From positions 3,570,627 through 3,634,626 of the forward strand of contig NZ_KB217478.1 in the NCBI RefSeq assembly GCF_000331305.1: DNA of 64,000 nucleotides, read 5' to 3'. Positions within the stretch are counted from its first letter, which is position 1, and every line of letters starts with the position of its first letter. Of the stretch, positions 25,872 to 35,238 are shown piece after piece. Below the pieces are notes generated by a model, which was given only the letters and a program-made list of their open reading frames with translations, made no database searches and was not told the DNA's origin. The stretch comes from Calothrix sp. PCC 7103 (GTDB lineage Bacteria > Cyanobacteriota > Cyanobacteriia > Cyanobacteriales > Nostocaceae). Both the position numbers and the translations under genes were made by a program.

Positions 25872-25907
25872 ATGAAAAACCAAATGAAAAACCAAATGAA
25901 AAAAGTT
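25872..25907 (+). repeat. 12-bp tandem repeat at a start codon
   Basis: ATGAAAAACCAA occurs twice in a row, followed by ATGAAAAAAGTT, giving three in-frame ATG codons and the peptide start MKNQMKNQMKKVS. A replication slip would change the number of starts. The paralogue at 24819 begins directly MKKVS, so the extra repeat is an addition. Confidence 0.7.
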
Positions 25908-26921
25908 TCTATTATTATTCCAGTTTACAAAGCCGAGAAATATGTAGCTGCTACCGTGCAATCGGCTCTTGACCAAACTTACAGAAATGTTGAACTCCTG
26001 ATTATTGATGATGGTTCTCCTGACCGAAGTATAGAAATTTGTCGGCAATTCACAGACCCTAGAATTAAAATTATACGTCAACAGAATCGCGGACTACCCG
26101 GAGCAAGGAACACAGGTATTCGACATGCAACTGGAGAATATTTAACTTTTTTAGATGCTGATGACCTGTGGTTGCCCGAAAAACTTGAAAAACACGTAGC
26201 TCATCTAGAAAATGCCCCAAAAGTCGGAGTTAGTTTTAGTCGGTCTGCTTTTATTGATGAAAATGGACAACCCTTGGGTATCTATCAATTACCATTACTC
26301 ACGGGTATCAGTCCATCTTTAGTTCTTTGCCGAAACCCAATTAGTAATGGGTCAGCAGCGGTAATGCGTAAATCAGTTTTAGAAGCGATTAAATTTCAAG
26401 ATAATCTTTACGGTACTGTAGAATATTTTTATTTTGATGAACATTTCCGCCGCTCAGAGGATATAGAATGTTGGATACGCATTTCTGTTCAAACTAATTG
26501 GCTTTTGGAAGGAATTCCTGAAGCGTTGACATTGTATCGAGTAACTTCAAGCGGTTTATCAGCTAATTTACTTGAACAATTAGACTCTTGGGAAAAGGTG
26601 ATTTCCAAAGCTAGCTCATACGCACCAGAACTAGTTGATAAATGGGGAACACTAGCTAGAGCATATCAGTTAAGATATTTAGCTCGCAAAGCAGTTAGTC
26701 TTCAAGATGGTTCTATGGCTGTAGAACTCGTTAATGAAGCTCTGTCTACAAACTGGCGTATCATCGTTTACGAACCACGTCGTACCCTTTTAACCTTAGT
26801 TGCTGCCTATCTCATTTTTCTTCTGCCTCAGTCTCTCTACAAATCAATTGAAGCTTTTGCACTTAAGAAAACAGGAGCCACCCAAAGGCGCCGCATTACG
26901 CAAGATGTTGCATCCATTTGA
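25872..26921 (+). CDS. Family 2 glycosyltransferase, second of a tandem pair
   Basis: The 349-residue protein parallels the previous gene from end to end, including GARNTGIRHATGEYLTFLDA, DADDLWLPEKLEKH and the C-terminal ATQRRRITQ. It is a recent tandem duplicate that may have diverged in acceptor choice. Three in-frame ATG codons (25872, 25884, 25896) lie in a 12-base repeat, and the first is used here; the third would match the start of its paralogue. It is the last gene of the cluster; a GGCGCC and an AAACCTAGTTTCTAGGTTT palindrome follow at about 26930-26950. Confidence 0.9.
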   Translation: MKNQMKNQMKKVSIIIPVYKAEKYVAATVQSALDQTYRNVELLIIDDGSPDRSIEICRQFTDPRIKIIRQQNRGLPGARNTGIRHATGEYLTFLDADDLWLPEKLEKHVAHLENAPKVGVSFSRSAFIDENGQPLGIYQLPLLTGISPSLVLCRNPISNGSAAVMRKSVLEAIKFQDNLYGTVEYFYFDEHFRRSEDIECWIRISVQTNWLLEGIPEALTLYRVTSSGLSANLLEQLDSWEKVISKASSYAPELVDKWGTLARAYQLRYLARKAVSLQDGSMAVELVNEALSTNWRIIVYEPRRTLLTLVAAYLIFLLPQSLYKSIEAFALKKTGATQRRRITQDVASI

Positions 26922-27460
26922 TTAATGCAAAGAAACCTAGTTTCTAGGTTTTAGCAATCGGCGCCTTAGACTCTTTACAAAAGTGGTCAGGGTGCTTTTG
27001 GTATAGGCGAAAACTAGGATAATGCTGTTTTACTATAAGTAATTATAATGAATAGACTTTATTTATCTTTATTAAAAAATACCGTAACGTATCCCTGGCA
27101 ACGAATACAGCTTCATTTTAGTTGAATATACTTTTATCAACAATTAATATAGATTATGAGTGTTGTTTAATACTAATAAATTATTCATCCGCAAATATAA
27201 TGGTATATAATATTACATTAACTTTAGCGTAAATTCGCTTCTCAGGCACCTACAGTGTTTTATAGATAAAATAAATTCGATATATTGAGTCTAAATGTAG
27301 AAAAGTAAAATAAATAGAATATTTTCATAAAAAGATAAATGGTAAATATTTATACTTATAAATCAAGATAAAAAGCGGTAGAAAAAATCCGTGTAGCTTT
27401 TGAGACCAAGGTTGACAAAAGGTTTTTTACTTGCAATAGTGATATGAAGAATTTAGCAAT
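26922..27460. other. Non-coding stretch after the polysaccharide cluster
   Basis: About 540 AT-rich bases with no gene that I can support. It begins with a GAAACCTAGTTTCTAGG palindrome, holds one GGCGCC at about 26961, and ends in front of the sensor kinase gene. Parts such as 27060-27360 are over 70% A+T by eye. It may hold the promoter of the kinase-regulator pair. Confidence 0.6.
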
Positions 27461-29026
27461 GTGTGCCAACTCTTTGACATCGCCTATGTAAGCTTACGGA
27501 TTGGTAGAGTTGTGTTAATTATTAATCTTTTTCATTCACTAACCAAAACTACCTCAAAAAGCCATTTATTCGCGCCTTTATACACGAGCTTTTTAGTGTT
27601 GGTGTTATTAATCTTGGGGCAGCAAGGCTTTAACATCTGGGTAGAAAACCTTAATTATCAAGCGTCTGATTGGAAAACTCATAGCTTGATAGTACAGCAT
27701 GAAGGGGAACGCCTATTAAATGCTGTAATCGATGAGCAAACAGCGATTTCAGAAGGTTACACTCACCAACAGTTAATGATAGAAAATTATGGTGAAAGTA
27801 GCTTCGCCTTTCGCGACAGCTTTAATAAACTATACAATTTGATGGAGGATAACCCTACCCAACTCCAAGAACTTGATAAAATTAAACATTTACATAACCA
27901 CTGGCTTTTCAAGTTTAACCAGAACATGCTTTCTAATTATGTTAGTAGTTACCACATGACAGGAGGTACTTTATTCAGTTACTTATGCAGTGAAATTAAC
28001 GTCTTAATTAAGCATGAGGAAATACTTTTAGTTGAACGCACAAACAGTTTAAAGCAATTAAACCACGTCAAGATTGTTATAAACATTTTCAGCACAGTGA
28101 TGATTATAGCAGGAGCGGTTTTAAACCTTCAGCGTTTGTATCGACGAGCAGAAATTCCTTTACAGCAGTTGACAGAGACTGGCAAACTTTGGCGCCAGGG
28201 TCAAATGTCAGTTCAGGTTGACTATTCATCTAAAGACGAAATTGGTCAACTGGCTGTAGTTTTAGATGGAATGGCAGATGAAACTCGTCACCGTCAGGAA
28301 CGCATTGAGGTACGTAACCAACAGCTTGAGGATATGATTTGCGCCCTTTCTCATGACTTGCGTACTCCACTGCTTGCGACTCGTACTACCTTAGATGGGA
28401 TGATTAAAGGAGCTTTTGGGACGGTCTCGGAGACTTGGAAAGCAATATTTGAAGAGTACCGCGAAGCTAATGAGGATATTCTCAAACTTGTGGAAGTCCT
28501 TTTAGATGTTTCGCGCTATGAATCTGGACGTGGCGCCTATTTAAACTACGACCCCCTTGACTGGGAAAAGATTTTTGTCAAAGTAATAGCTCAAATCAAA
28601 GCTTCTTCAAAGTGTGAATTAAAGTTCACATTAGAAATACCTCAATCACTGCCAACCGTTTACGGTGATGAGTTAGAAATTCAACGGGTCGTGCAAAACC
28701 TAATTGATAACGCCGTGCGAGCTAGTTTACCATTACCGGAAATCTCACTTGGGACAAAAAGCTTTGGGGAACAAATACAGGTATACGTGCGCGATAAGGG
28801 TTCAGGAATTGCACCACAAGAGAAGGAACGACTTTTTCACCGCTTTATTCAGGGAAAAGGTCGGCATGGCAAAGCAGGACTTGGGTTGTACTTGTGTCGT
28901 CAAATAATTGAATCTCACTCTGGCACTATCGGGGTGGAAAGTTCGCCTGGAGAGGGTAGCACCTTTTGGTTCACCCTCCCGGTTGATAGAAGTAAAGCCT
29001 GGTTCAATCATCTGCAAGAAATCTAG
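27461..29026 (+). CDS. Sensor histidine kinase with CHASE3-like input
   Basis: The 521-residue protein has one membrane helix near residues 41-58 (TSFLVLVLLILGQQGF), a periplasmic four-helix region of about 150 residues (CHASE3-like), a second helix near 205-225, a HAMP region, a HisKA motif SHDLRTPLLATR with the phosphorylated His near 304, and an HATPase domain with DNAVRAS, DKGSGIAP and GLGLYL. The 5' end is uncertain, because the frame opens with GTG at 27461 and no ribosome site; a GTG at about 27512 is an alternative. It overlaps nothing and is eight bases before the response regulator at 29035, so they form a two-component pair. Confidence 0.88.
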   Translation: MCQLFDIAYVSLRIGRVVLIINLFHSLTKTTSKSHLFAPLYTSFLVLVLLILGQQGFNIWVENLNYQASDWKTHSLIVQHEGERLLNAVIDEQTAISEGYTHQQLMIENYGESSFAFRDSFNKLYNLMEDNPTQLQELDKIKHLHNHWLFKFNQNMLSNYVSSYHMTGGTLFSYLCSEINVLIKHEEILLVERTNSLKQLNHVKIVINIFSTVMIIAGAVLNLQRLYRRAEIPLQQLTETGKLWRQGQMSVQVDYSSKDEIGQLAVVLDGMADETRHRQERIEVRNQQLEDMICALSHDLRTPLLATRTTLDGMIKGAFGTVSETWKAIFEEYREANEDILKLVEVLLDVSRYESGRGAYLNYDPLDWEKIFVKVIAQIKASSKCELKFTLEIPQSLPTVYGDELEIQRVVQNLIDNAVRASLPLPEISLGTKSFGEQIQVYVRDKGSGIAPQEKERLFHRFIQGKGRHGKAGLGLYLCRQIIESHSGTIGVESSPGEGSTFWFTLPVDRSKAWFNHLQEI

Positions 29027-29034
29027 GAGGCATC

Positions 29035-29709
29035 ATGACCACTGTAAAAGATGAAAAGAAAACTTTGCGGATTTTATTAGTCGATGACCATGCTTTAATC
29101 CGTCGAGGAATGAAAGGTCAATTTACCCTTGAACCTGGCTTTAGTGTGGTTGGAGAAGCTTCGGACGGCGCCCAGGCTATTGAATTAGCAACTCAACTCG
29201 AACCAGATGTAGTATTGATGGACATTGAAATGCCAGTCATGGATGGAATTACAGCTACCCAGCAAATAAAAAGCAGGTGTCCTGAGACTCGTATTTTAGC
29301 ATTGAGTGCATTTGGCAAAGATACCCAGGTAATGGGGATGCTCGCAGCAGGTGCAGATGGTTATTGCCTTAAAAGCATTGAATGGGAACAACTCATCGCT
29401 GTTATTCAATTAATTCAAATGGGTGGTGCTTATTTAGACCCACAGATAGCTCAACAAGTTGCTCGAATGCTTAACAAAAGCGTTGACACAGGAACTTCCT
29501 CTTCAGAAATTCAACAACCAGTTCTCAGTAATCGTGAGCGCGAAATTCTTAAACTTATTGCTAAAGGATATTCAAACCAGCAGATTGCCGATAATCTTTA
29601 CCTTTCACTAGGAACCGTCAAGTCTTATGTACGTATGGTTCTCAACAAACTTAGTGTAGACGACCGCGTTCAGGCAGCAGCTTTAGCAGTGCGCGAAGGT
29701 TTAATTTAA
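29035..29709 (+). CDS. NarL/FixJ-type response regulator
   Basis: GGAGG precedes the ATG. The 224-residue protein has a canonical receiver (ILLVDDHALIRRGM, phospho-acceptor Asp in VVLMDIEMPVMDG near residue 62, Ser in LALSAFG and Lys in GYCLKS) and a LuxR helix-turn-helix near 160-220 (LSNREREILKLIAKGYSN, SLGTVKSYVRMVLNKL). Unlike the regulator at 3813 all phosphorylation residues are present. It follows the sensor kinase at once and should be its output. Its target genes are unknown; the polysaccharide loci on both sides are candidates. Confidence 0.92.
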   Translation: MTTVKDEKKTLRILLVDDHALIRRGMKGQFTLEPGFSVVGEASDGAQAIELATQLEPDVVLMDIEMPVMDGITATQQIKSRCPETRILALSAFGKDTQVMGMLAAGADGYCLKSIEWEQLIAVIQLIQMGGAYLDPQIAQQVARMLNKSVDTGTSSSEIQQPVLSNREREILKLIAKGYSNQQIADNLYLSLGTVKSYVRMVLNKLSVDDRVQAAALAVREGLI

Positions 29710-29997
29710 AGTTTTAAGAGCTTTTTGCACACAAATATACAATTCTTCTAATCCTTGCCCCTCCGAGATTTTTTGTTCTGACCAAAAAATGTAAGGTTGA
29801 TGTATTTGAGAAAGTTGGAAGTTCTCAGGTATCGGTAGGCATAATACCACGACATGAGGGGCAAATAGAGTTATATCATCAACAATGGGAATACCATAGT
29901 AAGGAAAAACTTCTAAACTCTTTTTCAAGCAGTAGCTGCTAACACGTTGCACGGTAGTCACATTACTACCAATAACCATAATACGTTGCCTTTCCAT
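29701..29997 (-). CDS. Hypothetical protein, 98 aa
   Basis: A 98-residue frame with MERQRIMVIGSNVTTVQRV at the start and a hydrophobic VVVLCLPIPEN core that looks like the start of a Rossmann or receiver-like fold, but no known family is recognised. It ends nine bases inside the convergent response regulator gene. Codon use seems normal and no gene lies opposite most of it, so it is probably real. There is no clear ribosome site. Short helical end KALKTLN. Confidence 0.5.
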   Translation of the reverse strand: MERQRIMVIGSNVTTVQRVSSYCLKKSLEVFPYYGIPIVDDITLFAPHVVVLCLPIPENFQLSQIHQPYIFWSEQKISEGQGLEELYICVQKALKTLN

Positions 29998-30035
29998 AGC
30001 AGCTACAAGTTAATTCAATAATTTTTAATGGCATC

Positions 30036-30063
30036 GTAGAGACGCGATTAATCGCGTCTCTAC
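30036..30063. repeat. 28-bp GTAGAGACGCGATT palindrome, perfect copy
   Basis: GTAGAGACGCGATT followed by its exact reverse complement. Identical to the inner palindrome at 4780-4807. It lies upstream of the WecG-like gene's conserved element. Confidence 0.8.
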
Positions 30064-30149
30064 AAATGATGTGGTGTCGTCGTAATCGCATTTGTTTATC
30101 TATTTATAGATGTTGACATTATGGAGTTAAAACTATTTGCACACTACCA

Positions 30150-30271
30150 CCAAGTGGATAGTTAGATGGATAATTTTATCTTGCCATGAGGATGCTTTAA
30201 ACCTGAGCTTGTGAATAGTCACCAGATAGTATTTTTCACTGTAATTAAAAGAGCAAACTATACAAAGACTT
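30150..30271 (+). promoter_or_regulatory. Conserved upstream element of the WecG-like gene
   Basis: CCAAGTGGATAGTTAGAT at 30150-30167 and, at 30223-30271, CAGATAGT, ACTGT, CAAACTATAC and AGACTT. Corresponding words and spacing occur upstream of the Wzz-like gene (18642-18752). The second block has the same 49-base length in both loci. No other gene in the window was seen to carry it. Possible co-regulation of polysaccharide genes. Confidence 0.55.
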
Positions 30272-30326
30272 ACGTGAAGAAACAGGGTTTATCACTAGCT
30301 TCAAATTAGCTTCAAACTATATATAT

Positions 30327-31085
30327 ATGGCAGACAGAGTTAGTTTTCTGAACATCAATTTTGATCGGATGCCCGAATCTGAAGCAATCGAACTAATACT
30401 AGCGCGGTTACTCAAGCGGCAAGGTGGTCGTGTATATTATGGCAACGCGCATACTATAGTAACTGCTGCCAGAAACCCAGCACTCGCGCAAGCATTGGAG
30501 CAAGGTGATTTATTACTTGCAGACGGAAGTGGAGTTCGCTGGGGTAGTGCCTTTTTGGGTACACCGCTAGTCCATAATCTCAATGGCACTGACTTAGTTC
30601 CATCTCTGTGCAAAAACGGCGCCGCCAAAAATCTATCAATATATCTTCTTGGCGCCAAACCGAACGTAGCTGAAATAGCAGCAGCAAACCTAAAAAAAGC
30701 TTACCCTGGCTTAATAATTGCAGGAACCCAGCACGGGTATTTCTCTGACTCAGAAACCCCACAAATATTAGAAGCAATTAGGTTAGCTCGTCCACACCTA
30801 CTGTTAGTAGCAATGGGCGTACCATTACAAGAAATTTGGATTGACCAACACGCAAACCTCCTGCCTGGAATTACTTGTATGGGTGTTGGAGGTCTATTTG
30901 ATTTTGTCGCTCTTCGTATAGCCCGCGCACCATATTTCATTCGTATGCTTGGTATGGAATGGTTGTGGCGCCTAGCAATGGAACCAAACCGAATGTGGCG
31001 CCGCTACATTATAGGCAATCTTATCTTCTTAAGTTTAGTGCTATCTTTCGCCTCCACTTTAAACCAAGGCGAACAAACAACGTAA
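30327..31085 (+). CDS. WecG/TagA/CpsF-family glycosyltransferase (GT26)
   Basis: The 252-residue protein has the GT26 pattern: ARNPALAQALEQGDLLLADG near 45-65, the catalytic-site block NLNGTDLVP with the Asp, YLLGAKPNVAEIAAANLKK, and VAMGVPLQEIWIDQHANLL near 150-170. These enzymes add N-acetylmannosaminuronate or related sugars to lipid-linked intermediates and sit at the inner membrane surface. A basic C-terminal helix set with RMWRRYIIGN is typical. It is distant from the main cluster, but shares its upstream element, so it may serve the same polymer. Five GGCGCC sites occur within the gene or its flanks. Confidence 0.88.
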   Translation: MADRVSFLNINFDRMPESEAIELILARLLKRQGGRVYYGNAHTIVTAARNPALAQALEQGDLLLADGSGVRWGSAFLGTPLVHNLNGTDLVPSLCKNGAAKNLSIYLLGAKPNVAEIAAANLKKAYPGLIIAGTQHGYFSDSETPQILEAIRLARPHLLLVAMGVPLQEIWIDQHANLLPGITCMGVGGLFDFVALRIARAPYFIRMLGMEWLWRLAMEPNRMWRRYIIGNLIFLSLVLSFASTLNQGEQTT

Positions 31086-31144
31086 AACTTAAAATCAAAT
31101 CTTTACCAGGCAACTATACTGCTAATGGGTAGAATATAAACTTT

Positions 31145-31234
31145 GTCATGCTGAACGAAACGTAGTGCAGTGAAGCATCTTAGAGATTCTAGCCTGCGGC
31201 AAATGCTCCGCCGGAGCGCTACGCTCAGAATGAC
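31145..31234. repeat. GTCATGCTGAACG...CGCTCAGAATGAC repeat
   Basis: Imperfect inverted ends (GTCATGCTGAACG and CGCTCAGAATGAC) enclose GCTCCGCCGGAGC, a smaller palindrome. This word combination is known from many cyanobacterial intergenic repeats. It follows the GT26 gene. Confidence 0.7.
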
Positions 31235-31261
31235 ATTTCTTACCCGTGTTAAGTATACGTA

Positions 31262-31450
31262 TTAGCCCATCAATTTAATGATACCTTGAGTAACCAGAGA
31301 TTCTAACTTGTCATCGAGCAATATTTGCTCACGTAGCAACTTCATCTGTTGGTGCGAGAGAATGTGTAATCCTGGATGGACAACATAACCTTTTATGTCG
31401 ATGCTTTGCGGTTGCTTGCTGTCAGTACGTTTGTATGTAATTGAAGGCAT
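31262..31450 (-). CDS. Small hypothetical protein, 62 aa
   Basis: A short frame with MPSITYKRTDSKQPQS at the start, a predicted beta strand GYVVHPGLHILS and a helical LREQILLDDKLESLVTQGII end. It lies between a repeat and the small gene at 31631. A longer start at 31462 (four more residues) is possible. The balance of hydrophobic and charged residues looks natural, and a GAGG sits just before the longer start. No family recognised. Confidence 0.45.
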   Translation of the reverse strand: MPSITYKRTDSKQPQSIDIKGYVVHPGLHILSHQQMKLLREQILLDDKLESLVTQGIIKLMG

Positions 31451-31630
31451 ACTTGCATTCATCCTCTGGGCTTATATTACCTACAGTATAGACCATCTTG
31501 ACATAACAATTAACTTTTGATATTATCTCTCGATTTTTATGCTATACTGAATAAGTATTCTAACCGTTAACGCGGTAAGCATAGCACCATCTGTAGCTAA
31601 ACCAATTTTATTAATGAGGCTAAGTATAAA

Positions 31631-31840
31631 TTGAAAATTAAAGCGTTGGATATAAAGGATGGTGACCGCATCATTGCTTACTGTAAGAACAAAAGGCAAA
31701 TCTGCAAGGTGAAACAAATTTTAGATGCTGGGCAGACGAGTGTCACCCTTGCAGTATTCACAACTGAAAATTACCGTGGCTGCTCGGTCTCACACGTAGT
31801 CCGGTTTCAATGGGATGCTTTGGTTGAATTAGTAAGCTAG
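31631..31840 (+). CDS. Small hypothetical protein, 69 aa, SH3-like
   Basis: The frame has beta-rich MKIKALDIKDGDRIIAYCKN, KQILDAGQTSVTLAVFTTEN and a VRFQWDALVEL end, recalling small KOW/SH3-like barrels. The start is TTG with GAGG about 11 bases upstream; no ATG is available. No known family is identified. It is isolated between the remnant at 31878 and a divergent small gene. Confidence 0.5.
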   Translation: MKIKALDIKDGDRIIAYCKNKRQICKVKQILDAGQTSVTLAVFTTENYRGCSVSHVVRFQWDALVELVS

Positions 31841-31877
31841 AAACTGCTTTCTCACCAGAAATTAATTATTTGATAAT

Positions 31878-32062
31878 TTACCGCTTTGCGTAAGCAACTA
31901 AGGAAACTCCTAATATAACTAGTACTACTCCTGCTATTCTCTCTGGACTGGCAGGATACTTAGTGAGTCAGTCCGAGTGTAGGTGCTGCACCAATTTGAG
32001 GTGTGGAAAAAATTGCTGACCATACATATAAAGTTCCCAAGCAACTTCCATCCAACAAATGT
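31878..32062 (-). pseudogene. Remnant of a membrane transporter C-terminus
   Basis: On the minus strand the end reads YPASPERIAGVVLVILG and VSLVAYAKR then stop, and in another frame just before it, GTLYVWSAIFSTPQIGAAP. The two parts are separated by a frameshift or stop (TGA/TAA near 31968). The ending resembles the last helix of EamA/DMT-type transporters. The rest of 31841-32496 holds no further gene, one GGCGCC at about 32267, and an AT-rich promoter region. Confidence 0.4.
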
Positions 32063-32508
32063 CCGAGTTTTCTGTTGGGTTATGCAAAGCCTTGACTCAA
32101 CCTACAGTACTCTACCGCACTTTCAGTTCGCAATGTCAACCTGCTTAAGAACTAATTAATGTAAATAGCAGCTTTCAAAAGATAGAAATATAAATCCTTC
32201 TAAAGTAATAATTTATAAAAGTGTTTTGCTTAAACATTGCATGGAATAAGCAATGCTTTAAGAAAGGCGCCGTAATACCTCTTGCAAACCAAGGGGTGTC
32301 AAGTCAAAATAAAGTTTACTGTTCGTGGCATAATGGCACTTAATGTTTAAAGCATTGCCATAAATTACCCACGCAGCGTCAAAAAGGTGCGACAAATACT
32401 TTTAATTCTGGGTTTAAGGATTTCACCAAACCTTTAATCTAAAAGTTAGCACAATTACTATCCTGTTTTGCAACTGTAACCACTTGTAACTGGATATTGG
32501 GGAAAAAA

Positions 32509-35238
32509 ATGGCAACACAGCAACACCGTACTATTCTTATCGTTAGTGATTGTGCTGAAGACCGCGTGGCTTATCGGCACTGTCTTCTCGAAGAATCAAA
32601 GTATAATTATCAAATTTTAGAAGCAGAATCAACGGTGGGGTTAACTTTGTGTTGTGAGACTAAACCAGATTGCGTTTTGCTTGATTTTATCGAGTCAAAG
32701 ACAGGTGGATTTGAATTTATATCAAATTTACAGGCTCAGATGGGTAAATCATATCTACCACCATTAATAGGAATAACAGAATATCGAGACGAAATGGTCG
32801 GCACCTGTAATTGTTCAGTTCGCAATTTAGTTAGTGAGTACTTGGTCAAAAATAGCTCACCTGATACTATACGTATAGCGGTACGCAGTGCAATTGAAAT
32901 TAACGAGCTACGACATAAATTACAAGCAAGTGAAGCACGTTTTCGCACTTCCGAACAATTTGAACTGGCAGCAGAGGCAGTTAACTGCTTGATATTTGAT
33001 TTAGACTTACAAACCAACATTGTAGAAAGAACGCGCGGTTTAATGGAATTAGTGGGTTATACATTATCCGAGGCTGAACCAACTGCACAATGGTGGCATC
33101 AACTTATACACCCTGATGATATAAACTACATCAATGGTGAGCAGTTAACGACTATTTTAGAATCGAAGCACCGCTATACTGGGGAGTATCGCGTTCGCCA
33201 TAAGCAAGGTCATTACCTGTGGGTACAAGAACAAGGAATTATTTTACGAGATGCGAATGGTCAAGCAGTGAGGATAGTTGGTAGCACAGTTGATATTACT
33301 CTACGTAAACAAGCAGAAGAAGCATTGCAACGTTCTGAAGAGAAGTTAGCTTTTGTCCTTAATAATGTAAATGCGTCAATTAGCAGATTTTGGGTATTTC
33401 CAAATCAGGATTGGAAGTCTGATTATTATTCTCCTGGGTGTGAGAAAATTTTTGGTTACACCAGTCAAGAACTATTGCAGGATAAAAAACTTTGGTTGTC
33501 AAGAGTGGCGCCATCCGATTTAGAAAATGTGATTTTACCTAAGTTTGAAAATATTTTCGCCGAACAAACAGTAAGTTATGAATATAGATTTTACCATAAA
33601 GATGGTAGCTTGCGATGGATTAATGATACTTTAACTTCCCAGTTCGATAAAACTGAAAATGCATGGATTGTTACTACTATTGCTGTGGATATTACCGAGC
33701 GGAAACAAGTATTAGAGGCACTGTGGGAGAGTACAGAACGCTATCGTTATGTAGTGGAAACTGTTCCAAACATAGTTTGGAGAGCTTGTTCAAATGGTAA
33801 TACCGACTTTGTTAATCATCGTTGGGTTGAATATACAGGGTCTGACGTTGAGCAAGCGCGACAGATGGGATGGTTACAATTTATTCATCCAGATGATGTA
33901 TCACGAGTTCAAGCTTTTTGGCAATCAACTAGTAATACAAATTCATTATACGAAATACAATACCGCCTAAAATATATTGACGGCACTTACCGTTGGAATT
34001 TAGTTAGAGGTTACCCAATTATAGATGAGCAGGGTAACGTTATTAAATGGTTTGGTAGCTGTACAGATATTCACGACCAAAAAGAATTAGAAGCGCAAAG
34101 AAACCAGCTTTTAGCAGAAGCACAAGCAGCACGTGAAGAAGCAGAACTTGCAAACCGCACAAAAGACGAATTTCTTGCTATTGTTTCTCATGAGTTACGA
34201 AGTCCTCTTAATGCGATTTTAGGTTGGACAAAGTTATTAAGAACTCGTAACTTTGACCAAGCGAATACTGCACGTGCGTTGGAAGTCATTGAACGTAACA
34301 CAGTTGCACAGGTACAGTTAATAGAAGACTTGCTAGATATCTCACGGATGATTCGGGGTAATTTACGTTTAACATTACAACCTGTTAATCTTGCTACGAC
34401 TATTGAAACTACAGTTAATAATCTACGTCTATCGGCAGATGCGAAAAAAATAGACTTGCAAATAAAAAATTATGCAACGAAGTGTTTAGTTTTAGGTGAT
34501 ATGAATCGGTTGCAGCAGATAGTTAGTAATTTACTTACCAATGCGATTAAATTTACACCTTCTTTGGGACGGGTTGAGATTTGCCTTGAAATTGTTAATC
34601 ATCATACAACACAAATAACAGTTACCGATACAGGTAAAGGTATTAGTGCAGATTTTTTACCTTATATATTTGAACGGTTCCGTCAAGTAGAAAACACCAC
34701 AACACGCGCAAAAGATGGGTTAGGTTTAGGGCTTGCGATTGTTCGTCACCTTGTAGAATTACATAATGGCGCCATTACAGCTTCTAGTTTAGGGAAAGGA
34801 CAGGGAGCGACGTTTACTGTAACGCTACCACTATTGGAACAGGAAGCAACGAGACAAGAGGGACAAACAGGACAAGAGGAAATATGTCCTACTCTTTTAT
34901 CCAACAAAAAAATCTTAGTTGTAGATGATGAACCCGATAACTGTACTTATTTAAGTTGCGCTTTAGAAGAATATGGAGCAATAGTAACAACAGCACCCTG
35001 TGCAAAAGAAGCCTTAGCTGTTATTGAAGAATTTCAACCTGATATTATTATCAGTGATATTGGGATGCCAGAAGAAGACGGTCACACATTAATACGAAAA
35101 ATACGTCAACTAACAACACACAACTCTAACATCCCTGCTATTGCACTAACCGCTTATACAAAACAAGAAGATAGAGAACGCTCTCGCAATGCTGGTTTTC
35201 AACTTCACATGACAAACCTGTCGAACCAAGCGAGTTAA
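32509..35238 (+). CDS. Hybrid sensor kinase, REC-PAS3-HK-REC, frameshifted at its end
   Basis: The 909-residue protein has an N-terminal receiver (1-130; Asp in CVLLDFIE), three PAS modules (about 150-275, 280-405, 410-535), a coiled linker, HisKA with SHELRSPLNAIL (His near 562), HATPase with NLLTNAIKFTP and GLGLGLAI, and a second receiver from about 795 (LVVDDEPDNCTYL; Asp in IIISDIGMPEEDG). The final receiver lacks its Lys-Pro turn: after GFQLHMT the frame shifts, giving NLSNQAS. Restoring one A in the A-run at 35214-35216 would give MTKPVEPSELIKAI and end at 35264. It may be a mutation or a sequence error. No membrane helices. The ATG follows GGGG and a run of A. Confidence 0.87.
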   Translation: MATQQHRTILIVSDCAEDRVAYRHCLLEESKYNYQILEAESTVGLTLCCETKPDCVLLDFIESKTGGFEFISNLQAQMGKSYLPPLIGITEYRDEMVGTCNCSVRNLVSEYLVKNSSPDTIRIAVRSAIEINELRHKLQASEARFRTSEQFELAAEAVNCLIFDLDLQTNIVERTRGLMELVGYTLSEAEPTAQWWHQLIHPDDINYINGEQLTTILESKHRYTGEYRVRHKQGHYLWVQEQGIILRDANGQAVRIVGSTVDITLRKQAEEALQRSEEKLAFVLNNVNASISRFWVFPNQDWKSDYYSPGCEKIFGYTSQELLQDKKLWLSRVAPSDLENVILPKFENIFAEQTVSYEYRFYHKDGSLRWINDTLTSQFDKTENAWIVTTIAVDITERKQVLEALWESTERYRYVVETVPNIVWRACSNGNTDFVNHRWVEYTGSDVEQARQMGWLQFIHPDDVSRVQAFWQSTSNTNSLYEIQYRLKYIDGTYRWNLVRGYPIIDEQGNVIKWFGSCTDIHDQKELEAQRNQLLAEAQAAREEAELANRTKDEFLAIVSHELRSPLNAILGWTKLLRTRNFDQANTARALEVIERNTVAQVQLIEDLLDISRMIRGNLRLTLQPVNLATTIETTVNNLRLSADAKKIDLQIKNYATKCLVLGDMNRLQQIVSNLLTNAIKFTPSLGRVEICLEIVNHHTTQITVTDTGKGISADFLPYIFERFRQVENTTTRAKDGLGLGLAIVRHLVELHNGAITASSLGKGQGATFTVTLPLLEQEATRQEGQTGQEEICPTLLSNKKILVVDDEPDNCTYLSCALEEYGAIVTTAPCAKEALAVIEEFQPDIIISDIGMPEEDGHTLIRKIRQLTTHNSNIPAIALTAYTKQEDRERSRNAGFQLHMTNLSNQAS

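Noticed and set aside
27444-27491. A 15-codon leader peptide (MKNLAMCANSLTSPM) before the sensor kinase
   Set aside because: No ribosome site, no runs of regulatory codons and no attenuator hairpin were seen.
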